A stretch of DNA of 6,717 nt. Source: JADHUC01 sp964617665. GTDB taxonomy: Bacteria > Planctomycetota > Planctomycetia > Pirellulales > Pirellulaceae. Below, one piece after another: positions 1 to 5,160 of this stretch. The notes below the pieces were generated by a model, which made no database searches, had not been told where the DNA came from, and saw only the letters and a program-made list of their open reading frames with translations. Positions within the stretch are counted from its first letter, which is position 1. Every line of letters starts with the position of its first letter. Location: assembly GCA_964617665.1 (NCBI GenBank), contig CAZUAH010000699.1, forward strand, positions 1-6,717, in the 5' to 3' direction. The position numbers were made by a program, and so were the translations under genes.

Positions 1-289
1 CTTCCCAAATTCCGGACGACCCGCGTGGTTGAAGCGGGTGGCTTTGCTTGTCCCAGCCGTTGAAGTCGCCCGTAACTGTAACCCGCCCGGCACTGGGAGC
101 CCAGACGGCAAAGTAGGTGCCTTCGGTGCCGTCATCAGCGGTTCGCTGGCGGGCACCCAGCTTGGTCTGCAAGTCGAAGTGCGTCCCTTCGTTGAACCAG
201 TGAACATCGTCGTCGGTCAAGGTACTGACATCAGCCCGAACCGCTGGGGCACCAGTGTTGTTGCTGGATGTGTTGTTCTCAGAACTCAT
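1..289 (-). CDS. glgB: 1,4-alpha-glucan branching enzyme GlgB, N-terminal part (runs off the window)
   Basis: The first 96 residues of a branching enzyme, which cuts alpha-1,4-glucan chains and rejoins them as alpha-1,6 branches in the cytoplasm. Visible is a Ser/Asn-rich leader (residues 1-12), then the pre-CBM48 stretch with FNEGTH (32-37) and KLGA (43-46), then the start of the CBM48 module with GTYFAVWAPSA (57-67) and the GDFNGWD signature (74-80), ending at SGIWE. These match GlgB N-termini closely. The GH13 catalytic barrel lies beyond the window, so its integrity cannot be judged. The protein lacks the extra N1 domain found in some longer GlgB proteins, because CBM48 begins by about residue 40. 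The start is supported by AAGGA (296-300 on the reverse strand), 6 bases before ATG. Only 22 bases separate it from the glgE stop, so the two genes are probably co-transcribed and coupled. Confidence 0.93.
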   Translation of the reverse strand, partial: MSSENNTSSNNTGAPAVRADVSTLTDDDVHWFNEGTHFDLQTKLGARQRTADDGTEGTYFAVWAPSAGRVTVTGDFNGWDKQSHPLQPRGSSGIWE

Positions 290-311
290 CGGTTATCCTT
301 AAGATCGCGCG

Positions 312-2303
312 TCACAGGTAGTACTCGAAATCACGTTCAGACCGCACGCGACGGCGGATCTGGAAGATGTGAGCCGGGGCAGACTGCGGATTCAGTTCGA
401 CGAAATTCCGTTCCCCGTGCCACAAGAATCGCCCGTCGCCCAACAAATCGTGCACCTGGTACGGATGCGTCTCCTCCAGGCAAAGATCCTCGAGCGGCAA
501 TTCGACCCAACCCGACTGTTGGTGATGTGGATCGAGACTGACCACGACCAAGATCAGTTGCGACTTGTCGGGCGACATTTTGCTGAAGCAGATAATTTCG
601 TCGTTGTCCACTCTGTGAAACTGCGGCGGGCTGTTCGTTTGAAACACCGCAAATTCGCGACGGATGTGGTTGATTCGGGCGATGAACTCACTCAAGCTGT
701 CCACCCGTTTCAGGTCATGGTTGTGAACCTCGTATTTCTCCGAATCGAGATACTCCTCGCTACCGTGCTCACGTGGAGCGCCCCAGCAGTGCTCAAACGG
801 CGGGCCGTAAATCCCATAGTTGGGACTCAACGTCGCCGCCAGCACCAAACGCGACATAAATGCCGGGCGGCCGCCAACTTGCAGGTACTCTGTCAGGATG
901 TCCGGCGTGTTCGGCCAGAAATTTGGCCGGAAGAACTCACGTACCTTGCCCTTTGTAAGCCCCGTCACGTACTGGGTCAGTTCCTGCTTCGTGTTGCGCC
1001 AGGCAAAATACGTATACGACTGAGTGAAACCCAGCTTTGCCAGTCGATGCATGATCTTCGGCCGCGTAAACGCCTCGGCAAGAAACAATACGTCGGGATG
1101 TTCGCGCTTGATCTCGCCGATGCACCACTCCCAGAACGTGAACGGTTTGGTGTGTGGATTATCGACACGAAAGATGTGTACGCCCTGCTCGATCCAGAAG
1201 TCGAAGATACTTTTCAATTCCTCCCACAGGCCCCGCCAGTCTTCCGATTCGAAATCGAAGGGATAGATGTCCTGGTATTTCTTCGGCGGGTTCTCAGCGT
1301 ATTGGATCGTGCCGTCCGGCCGTTGACGAAACCAATCGGGGTGCTGCTCCACGTACGGATGGTCCGGCGCGCATTGAAAGGCAATATCCATGGCGATTTC
1401 CATGCCATGCTCGCTGGTCGCCGCGACGAGTTGGCGGAAATCTTCGAGCGTGCCCAACTGCGGAAGTATGTCCTTATGCCCACCTTCCTTCGATCCGATC
1501 GCCCAGGGGCTGCCCACGTCGTCGGGGTTGGCTTCCGTCGCATTATTCTTGCCTTTGCGAAACGTCTGGCCGATCGGATGAATCGGCGGCAGATACAACA
1601 CGTCAAAGCCCATTTCGGCAACGTACGGCAAACGCTTCTCGACGTCTTTCAGCGTGCCATGCTTGTCCGGTTCCTTGCCGGCCGAACGCGGGAACATCTC
1701 GTACCACGCGCTGAATCCCGCTCGCTTGCGATCCACGGTAACCCGCAATTCACGCCCGTAACTGACGGCAAACTCGCGGCCGGCATGACTCCGCATGAGA
1801 GCTGACAGTTCTTCGTCCTCGCAGACTTGCTCGGCGCGGACCACCGCGTCTTGGCTCCTTAGCCGCCGTGCCCACTGCTGCAGCCGCTCGGCGTCACCTC
1901 CGCTTGCCCGCGGGACCGCCGCCTCGACCAACTCGGCGCCAATCAAGAAATCAACCGTCGCGGCCTGGTTGGCGGCGACACGTTTGCGGAGATCGCGCCG
2001 CCACGTGACAAAACGATCGATCCAGGCGCGCACGGTGTACTCGTAGACGCCGATGAAGTCGACCTGAAAGCTGGCCCGCCAGCGGTCGTTGACCAGGGGC
2101 AGCATGGCGACTTCCTGCCAATCGGGTTCGTCGCTCGGGCGAAACCGGAGGACCACCGAGAGTACGTCGTGGCCGTCGTTGAAGATGTCCGCCTCCACGA
2201 CGACCAACTCGCCGACGGTACGTTTGCTGGCGTACTTACCTGCGTCGATCTCGGGGTGCACGCTCTCGATGACCACGCGACTTTGCCCATCGGTGTTCGC
2301 CAT
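312..2303 (-). CDS. glgE: alpha-1,4-glucan:maltose-1-phosphate maltosyltransferase GlgE (GH13_3)
   Basis: GlgE transfers maltosyl units from alpha-maltose-1-phosphate to the non-reducing end of an alpha-1,4-glucan in the cytoplasm. It has 663 residues, within the usual family range. Order: N-terminal beta domain (about 10-110), a helical segment (about 115-190), GH13 barrel starting at FSAWYEMFPRS (197-207), then PPIHPIG (239-245), GKNN (251-254) and GSPWAIGS (264-271). The nucleophile is D381 in RVDNPHTKP and the acid/base is E410 in LAEAFTRP. Their spacing of 29 equals that of D394/E423 in the Streptomyces enzyme. D468 in NTPDIL is the likely third carboxylate, and SEKYE (521-525) is also conserved. 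The reading frame is open to an ATG 11 codons upstream, but the ATG at 2303 is preferred because AAGGA lies 8 bases before it and homology begins after it. The gene is intact, so loss of function is not expected. Confidence 0.97.
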   Translation of the reverse strand: MANTDGQSRVVIESVHPEIDAGKYASKRTVGELVVVEADIFNDGHDVLSVVLRFRPSDEPDWQEVAMLPLVNDRWRASFQVDFIGVYEYTVRAWIDRFVTWRRDLRKRVAANQAATVDFLIGAELVEAAVPRASGGDAERLQQWARRLRSQDAVVRAEQVCEDEELSALMRSHAGREFAVSYGRELRVTVDRKRAGFSAWYEMFPRSAGKEPDKHGTLKDVEKRLPYVAEMGFDVLYLPPIHPIGQTFRKGKNNATEANPDDVGSPWAIGSKEGGHKDILPQLGTLEDFRQLVAATSEHGMEIAMDIAFQCAPDHPYVEQHPDWFRQRPDGTIQYAENPPKKYQDIYPFDFESEDWRGLWEELKSIFDFWIEQGVHIFRVDNPHTKPFTFWEWCIGEIKREHPDVLFLAEAFTRPKIMHRLAKLGFTQSYTYFAWRNTKQELTQYVTGLTKGKVREFFRPNFWPNTPDILTEYLQVGGRPAFMSRLVLAATLSPNYGIYGPPFEHCWGAPREHGSEEYLDSEKYEVHNHDLKRVDSLSEFIARINHIRREFAVFQTNSPPQFHRVDNDEIICFSKMSPDKSQLILVVVSLDPHHQQSGWVELPLEDLCLEETHPYQVHDLLGDGRFLWHGERNFVELNPQSAPAHIFQIRRRVRSERDFEYYL

Positions 2304-2311
2304 GTGGTTAT

Positions 2312-2316
2312 TCCTT
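2312..2316 (-). promoter_or_regulatory. Shine-Dalgarno site that fixes the glgE start
   Basis: Reverse-strand AAGGA with 8 bases to the ATG at 2303. The sequence around it (AAGGAATAACCAC before ATG) resembles the glgB initiation region (AAGGATAACCG before ATG). The upstream in-frame ATG at 2336 has no comparable site. Confidence 0.7.
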
Positions 2317-2354
2317 CTTGTTTTTGGTGCAATCATATCCAGCGCTACTGTTTT

Positions 2355-3188
2355 CTACATTTGGCGGCCAAAGGCAAGTGGTGCAGGTCGCAGTACGGCG
2401 GTCACCGGGTAGTGATCCGAGGGAAACCGCCCATCATACGCTGTCCGATCAATATCGGCGCGTAGCGTCTCCAGCCGGCGCGAATGGAGAATCCAGTCCA
2501 TCCGAGCCCCCGTCGTTTGCCGGCCAAAGTCGTGCCGCGTGGCCTCGGACTGTCCGTTTCGAAGGTGCCTGGAGCGGTAGGCGTCAACCAGCGTGTTTGC
2601 CGCGGAGGCCTCGTCTTCTCCGCCCAACAGCGTGCGGTACGGCAGGTCATCCTCGCCGCAGTTGAAATCGCCCATGACAATGATTGGCCGCTCGAGTCCC
2701 AGTGATACGACATGGTACCGTAACAACCGCGCGCTTTCACGGCGGGCTATCTCTCCGCGGAAATCGAAATGCGTGTTGAAAACGTGCAACAGCTCGCGAG
2801 GTGCCTCCGCATCTCGCAGTGCACACCAGGTCACCATTCGCGGCTGACGGCCATCCCAGCCCCTGCTTCCCGGGGTCTCAGGCGTTTCGCTCAGCCAGAA
2901 ATGCCCCTGTTTGACCAGTGAGAACCGCGAGTGGCGAAAGAAGATCGCCACGAATTCGCCCTGCTGCTGGCCATCGTCGCGACCCGCCCCGACGAGCGCG
3001 TAATCGCCCAACTGGCCATGCAGATCCCGTAACTGAAAGTCGACCCCCTCTTGTGTGGCAAGTACGTCCGGGCTGAAACGACGGATCGTCCGCTCCACCA
3101 AGTCGTGACGCCGCGCCCAGCCGTTGTCCCCGTCGTCGGCCGTGGCATAGCGAACATTAAAGGTCATCGCGCGCAACTGGCTGGTCAC
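2355..3188 (-). CDS. endonuclease/exonuclease/phosphatase (EEP) family metal-dependent hydrolase
   Basis: A 277-residue single-domain protein of the DNase I-like EEP superfamily, whose members cleave phosphodiester or phosphomonoester bonds in nucleic acids, lipids or inositol phosphates. All motif residues are present, numbering from the GTG: FNVRY with N11, ATQEG with metal-binding E47, NTHFDF with H140 and D142, GDFN with D174 and N176, MDWI with D231, and SDHYP with D258 and the catalytic H259. No signal peptide is evident from the chosen start, so it is probably cytoplasmic. The substrate cannot be read from the sequence. The frame is open up to an ATG at 3350, but GTG at 3188 is chosen because GGGAG lies 7 bases upstream and conserved sequence begins seven residues later. 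An ATG at the MTFNV motif is the alternative. It lies 51 bases upstream of glgE on the same strand, suggesting co-transcription; a role in glucan metabolism is only inferred from this. Confidence 0.9.
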   Translation of the reverse strand: MTSQLRAMTFNVRYATADDGDNGWARRHDLVERTIRRFSPDVLATQEGVDFQLRDLHGQLGDYALVGAGRDDGQQQGEFVAIFFRHSRFSLVKQGHFWLSETPETPGSRGWDGRQPRMVTWCALRDAEAPRELLHVFNTHFDFRGEIARRESARLLRYHVVSLGLERPIIVMGDFNCGEDDLPYRTLLGGEDEASAANTLVDAYRSRHLRNGQSEATRHDFGRQTTGARMDWILHSRRLETLRADIDRTAYDGRFPSDHYPVTAVLRPAPLAFGRQM

Positions 3189-3403
3189 GCCTGTGCTCCC
3201 GAATCGATCAGGTGGTTTGGACAGTTTTCCCAAAGATAAGCGGCTTCCGAGACATCGTCCACGCCTCTCATGCACAGTTCTGCGGTAAGAGAGCCGGGAC
3301 GACCCGCTGGAGCAAGTTTTCTTGGCTTCGTGTCGCGGGTTGCCGTCCATCTACCGCTGAAGCACCTCAGACCTGACGAGCACGGCGGCGGACCGATTGA
3401 CAT
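3185..3403 (-). CDS. possible 72-residue protein overlapping the EEP start (uncertain)
   Basis: An ORF in the divergent intergenic region. AGGA lies 6 bases before its ATG, and its TGA overlaps the EEP start codon as GTGA, an arrangement typical of translationally coupled genes. The product is not recognised. Its first half is rich in Pro, Ser, Arg and Gly and looks like random GC-rich translation. The second half (from M45, MRGVDDVSEAAYLWENC) looks more protein-like, with four cysteines in the whole chain. G/C at third codon positions is only about 57 percent by hand count, which gives no strong coding signal. If real, it would be the first gene of the EEP-glgE-glgB operon. It may equally be untranslated leader, and the overlap with a candidate plus-strand -35 box weakens the case. 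Confidence 0.25.
   Translation of the reverse strand: MSIGPPPCSSGLRCFSGRWTATRDTKPRKLAPAGRPGSLTAELCMRGVDDVSEAAYLWENCPNHLIDSGAQA
3196..3200 (-). promoter_or_regulatory. Shine-Dalgarno site supporting the GTG start of the EEP gene
   Basis: Reverse-strand GGGAG with 7 bases to GTG at 3188. It decides between this start and the more distant in-frame ATG at 3350, which would add 54 residues with no recognisable domain. Confidence 0.55.
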
Positions 3404-3425
3404 GTGGTATCCTGCGCAGGATGCT
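3397..3425 (+). promoter_or_regulatory. candidate sigma70-type promoter of glgM
   Basis: A perfect -35 hexamer TTGACA (3397-3402) is followed after 17 bases by GATGCT (3420-3425), which matches the -10 consensus at three of six positions only. Transcription would begin near 3432 and leave a leader of about 65 bases. The weak -10 and the palindrome in the spacer suggest a regulated rather than constitutive promoter, if it is one. Confidence 0.35.
3409..3422. repeat. perfect 14-base palindrome, candidate operator upstream of glgM
   Basis: ATCCTGCGCAGGAT is fully self-complementary and lies between the -35 and -10 boxes of the candidate glgM promoter, where a dimeric regulator could block or modulate RNA polymerase. 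It is also positioned to control the divergent operon. On the minus strand its right half doubles as the AGGA of the possible 72-codon ORF. No regulator family is assigned. Confidence 0.45.
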
Positions 3426-3483
3426 GCTCGCTTGGGAAGTGTGCATTACGCGGGTGAGAATTCAGCCAGCAGTACTTTCAGCT

Positions 3484-3488
3484 AGGAG
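3484..3488 (+). promoter_or_regulatory. Shine-Dalgarno site for the GTG start of glgM
   Basis: AGGAG lies 9 bases before the GTG at 3498. It supports this non-ATG start, which directly yields the conserved N-terminus KTLLLTREYPP. Confidence 0.7.
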
Positions 3489-3497
3489 AGCAAGTCG

Positions 3498-4697
3498 GTG
3501 AAGACTCTTTTGTTAACCAGAGAGTACCCGCCTCACGTTTACGGTGGTGCCGGTGTCCATGTCGAGTATCTTTCCCAGGAACTGACTAGGCTGATGGACG
3601 TCGAGGTGCGCAGTTTCGGCGACCAGAACCTGTGCTCCGAACACCTAAGAGTGAAAGGATATCCGTTTTCCGTGGGCAGCTATGCCGGCGTGGAACAAAA
3701 GCTGAAGGGGGCGCTCGACACGTTGGAAACTAACTTAGGTACGCTCACGGACCCGGTCGATGCCGACGTGGTCCATTGCCACACCTGGTATTCGCATTTT
3801 GCAGGCGTTCTGACCAAGATCAGCTACGGCATCCCACTGGTCGTGACCACGCACTCGCTCGAACCGCTGCGTCCCTGGAAGCGGGAGCAACTCGGCAGGG
3901 GATACGACCTGTCATCATGGGTCGAGAAGACGGCCGTTGAGATGGCGGATGCGGTGATCGCCGTGTCAAACGAAACCAAGGCTGACGTGCTCCGACTGTT
4001 TGACGTCGCCCCGGAGAAGGTCACCGTCATCCACAACGGCATCAAAATCGAAGAGTATCAGCCCACGACCGATACCAGCGCGTTGGAGCAACACGGTGTC
4101 GATCCTGGCAGGCCGTTCGTGCTGTTCGTAGGACGTATTACTCGCCAGAAAGGAATTATTCATCTGGTCAACGCGATCCCGCACATCTCGCCCGATGCCC
4201 AAGTCGTCCTGCTGGCCGGCGCACCGGACACAGCGGAGATCGCGGCCGAGATGGAGGCCAGCGTGGCCGCGGCAAAGAAGGAATGCGACAACGTGATCTG
4301 GGTGCAGGAAATGCTGGATAAACCCGCCGTGATCCAGATGTATTCTCACGCCGCAGTGTTCTGCTGCCCCTCGATCTACGAGCCGTTCGGGATCATCAAT
4401 CTTGAAGCGATGGCCTGCAAAACCGCCGTCGTGGCCAGCGCCGTGGGTGGCATCAAGGAGGTGGTGGTGGACGGTGAAACCGGCATCCTGGTGCCCCTGG
4501 AACAGCAGACCGAGGCGCCCTTCGAGCCGCTGGATCCCGAGCGTTATGCCAGAGAACTGGCGGCGGGCATCAACAGGGTGCTGGCGGATGACGCGCTTCG
4601 TGACTCGATGGCCGAGGCGGGCATGATCCGGGCACGAGAAATATTCAGCTGGAAGAGCATCGCCCGCCAGACCAAGTCGCTGTACGAGTCCTTGTAG
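3498..4697 (+). CDS. glgM: alpha-maltose-1-phosphate synthase GlgM (GT4; actinobacterial-type 'GlgA')
   Basis: A 399-residue GT-B fold glycosyltransferase of family GT4. It closely resembles the mycobacterial protein once called GlgA and now GlgM, which joins ADP-glucose and glucose-1-phosphate to make alpha-maltose-1-phosphate, the GlgE donor. Seen here: LTREYPPHVYGGAGVHVEYL at 6-25 with the nucleotide-loop glycines, HCHTWYSH (93-100), TTHSLEPLRPWK (117-128), VGRITRQKG (211-219) with R213 and K218 as expected sugar-nucleotide phosphate contacts, and EPFGIINLE (295-303) giving the E-x7-E motif with E295 and E303. No signal peptide or membrane segment is seen. GT5 starch synthases of the GlgA type start with a KTGGL-like loop and are longer, so GT5 is excluded. 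A plain glycogen synthase activity cannot be excluded from sequence alone, but divergent linkage to glgE favours maltose-1-phosphate synthesis. No clear terminator follows the TAG. Confidence 0.93.
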   Translation: MKTLLLTREYPPHVYGGAGVHVEYLSQELTRLMDVEVRSFGDQNLCSEHLRVKGYPFSVGSYAGVEQKLKGALDTLETNLGTLTDPVDADVVHCHTWYSHFAGVLTKISYGIPLVVTTHSLEPLRPWKREQLGRGYDLSSWVEKTAVEMADAVIAVSNETKADVLRLFDVAPEKVTVIHNGIKIEEYQPTTDTSALEQHGVDPGRPFVLFVGRITRQKGIIHLVNAIPHISPDAQVVLLAGAPDTAEIAAEMEASVAAAKKECDNVIWVQEMLDKPAVIQMYSHAAVFCCPSIYEPFGIINLEAMACKTAVVASAVGGIKEVVVDGETGILVPLEQQTEAPFEPLDPERYARELAAGINRVLADDALRDSMAEAGMIRAREIFSWKSIARQTKSLYESL

Positions 4698-4780
4698 GCG
4701 ACCTGGCAGAAGGGAGGGGCGCCGACGGGTTGTAGTCGTTCCTAGAAACCTTTGATTCTCAAGGCACGAATCGAGCTGAC

Positions 4781-4830
4781 TTGGGTCATCGGCCAATTCG
4801 GCTGCGTCACTTTCCACTGCGCCGATCCAA
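4781..4830. repeat. imperfect inverted repeat before the 36-codon ORF
   Basis: TTGG-GTC-ATCGGC (4781-4793) can pair with GCCGATCCAA (4821-4830), leaving a three-base bulge and a 27-base loop. The right arm runs into the AAAGGAG site at 4829-4835, so folding could partly hide that site. It has no T tract, so it is unlikely to be an intrinsic terminator of glgM. Chance occurrence is possible. Confidence 0.25.
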
Positions 4831-4842
4831 AGGAGCCGACGA

Positions 4843-4953
4843 ATGAGGATGCCTTATGGTGTCGATGTGAAATCCGACAGGATTCTAACGAACTCGGTGA
4901 TCCCAGGCATGGGCGCCGGTAGGGGTAGCGGTGTCAGCAGCGCGTCGGCGTGA
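4843..4953 (+). CDS. possible 36-residue peptide with strong ribosome binding site
   Basis: A short ORF that starts at an ATG preceded by AAAGGAG (4829-4835) at a spacing of 7 bases, the best Shine-Dalgarno match noticed in the window. The predicted peptide begins MRMPYGVDVKSDRIL and ends with a Gly/Ser/Ala-rich tail (GAGRGSGVSSASA) before TGA. It has no membrane segment, no cysteine and no family I recognise. It ends 16 bases before the candidate sulfatase promoter. It could be a genuine small protein, a leader peptide, or the remnant of a decayed gene. Its length gives little coding evidence, so the call rests almost entirely on the ribosome binding site. Confidence 0.3.
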   Translation: MRMPYGVDVKSDRILTNSVIPGMGAGRGSGVSSASA

Positions 4954-4969
4954 CATTCTCGATGCCCAT

Positions 4970-4997
4970 TTGAATTGTCACGTCCGTGAATTATACT
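4970..4997 (+). promoter_or_regulatory. candidate sigma70-type promoter of the sulfatase gene
   Basis: TTGAAT (4970-4975, four of six) and TATACT (4992-4997, five of six) are separated by 16 bases. Transcription would start near 5004, giving a leader of about 157 bases that includes the inverted repeat at 5082-5121. The spacer contains TCACG-TC-CGTGA (4978-4989), a short dyad that could be an operator half-site pair, though five-base arms are weak evidence. Confidence 0.45.
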
Positions 4998-5081
4998 CGG
5001 CACGCACCGTGCTTGCGCGTCCAAGCCGGTGCAATTCGCATTTGAGGCGAGCTGCAGATGAGAATTTACCAGTGGGGCGAC

Positions 5082-5121
5082 CTTCCAGCTTGCCTTCCCC
5101 GACCAACTCGCAAGCTGGAAG
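5082..5121 (+). repeat. perfect 12-base inverted repeat in the sulfatase leader
   Basis: CTTCCAGCTTGC (5082-5093) and GCAAGCTGGAAG (5110-5121) are exact reverse complements with a 16-base pyrimidine-rich loop. In RNA this would form a stable hairpin about 39 bases before the sulfatase start codon. The base run after the second arm is mixed (CATACGCC), so it is not a Rho-independent terminator. It could stabilise mRNA, modulate translation, or be a protein binding site. CCTTCC is also directly repeated at 5081-5086 and 5093-5098. Confidence 0.6.
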
Positions 5122-5160
5122 CATACGCCACGGTCCGAAGCCAACTGCCGCTCGCCTAAC

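Larger units (their letters stand above)
3189..3497. other. divergent intergenic region between the EEP-glgE-glgB operon and glgM
   Basis: These 309 bases must hold promoters for both directions. On the plus strand there is a TTGACA box with a palindrome in its spacer, listed separately. On the minus strand no convincing -35/-10 pair was found, and a 72-codon ORF of doubtful reality covers 3185-3403. Sharing one control region would let the maltose-1-phosphate producer and consumer be regulated together; that is an inference. Confidence 0.6.
4698..5160. other. 463-base intergenic region between glgM and the sulfatase gene
   Basis: No long gene is supported here. It contains an imperfect inverted repeat (4781-4830), a possible 36-codon ORF with a strong ribosome binding site (4843-4953), a candidate promoter (4970-4997) and a perfect inverted repeat in the sulfatase leader (5082-5121), each listed on its own. 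The first 80 bases after glgM show no hairpin followed by a T tract. Confidence 0.6.

Noticed and set aside
29..541. 170-codon plus-strand ORF at the left edge
   Set aside because: Covers glgB and the end of glgE in antisense; the protein looks like random GC-rich translation.
369..1805. 478-codon plus-strand ORF opposite glgE
   Set aside because: It lies antisense to a clearly recognised enzyme, has no domain or ribosome binding site, and is the kind of long open frame that high-GC codon use produces on the opposite strand.
3189..3350. 54-residue N-terminal extension of the EEP protein to an ATG at 3350
   Set aside because: No conserved sequence or signal peptide in the extension, whereas GTG at 3188 has a well-spaced Shine-Dalgarno directly before the conserved domain.
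3270..3485. 71-codon plus-strand ORF ending just before glgM
   Set aside because: No ribosome binding site before its ATG and composition like non-coding DNA.
4698..4770. Intrinsic terminator after glgM
   Set aside because: Only short dyads are visible (for example CGAC/GTCG, CCTT/AAGG, and the imperfect GTTCCTAGAAAC); none has a strong stem followed by a T tract.
3966..4817. 283-codon minus-strand ORF opposite glgM
   Set aside because: Mostly antisense to glgM, rich in His, Arg, Gly and Asp as expected of a reverse-strand shadow, no domain recognised.
5000..5012. Small hairpin GCACG-CAC-CGTGC just after the sulfatase -10 box
   Set aside because: Five-base arms and a three-base loop are easily found by chance; noted only because it would sit at the very 5' end of the transcript.
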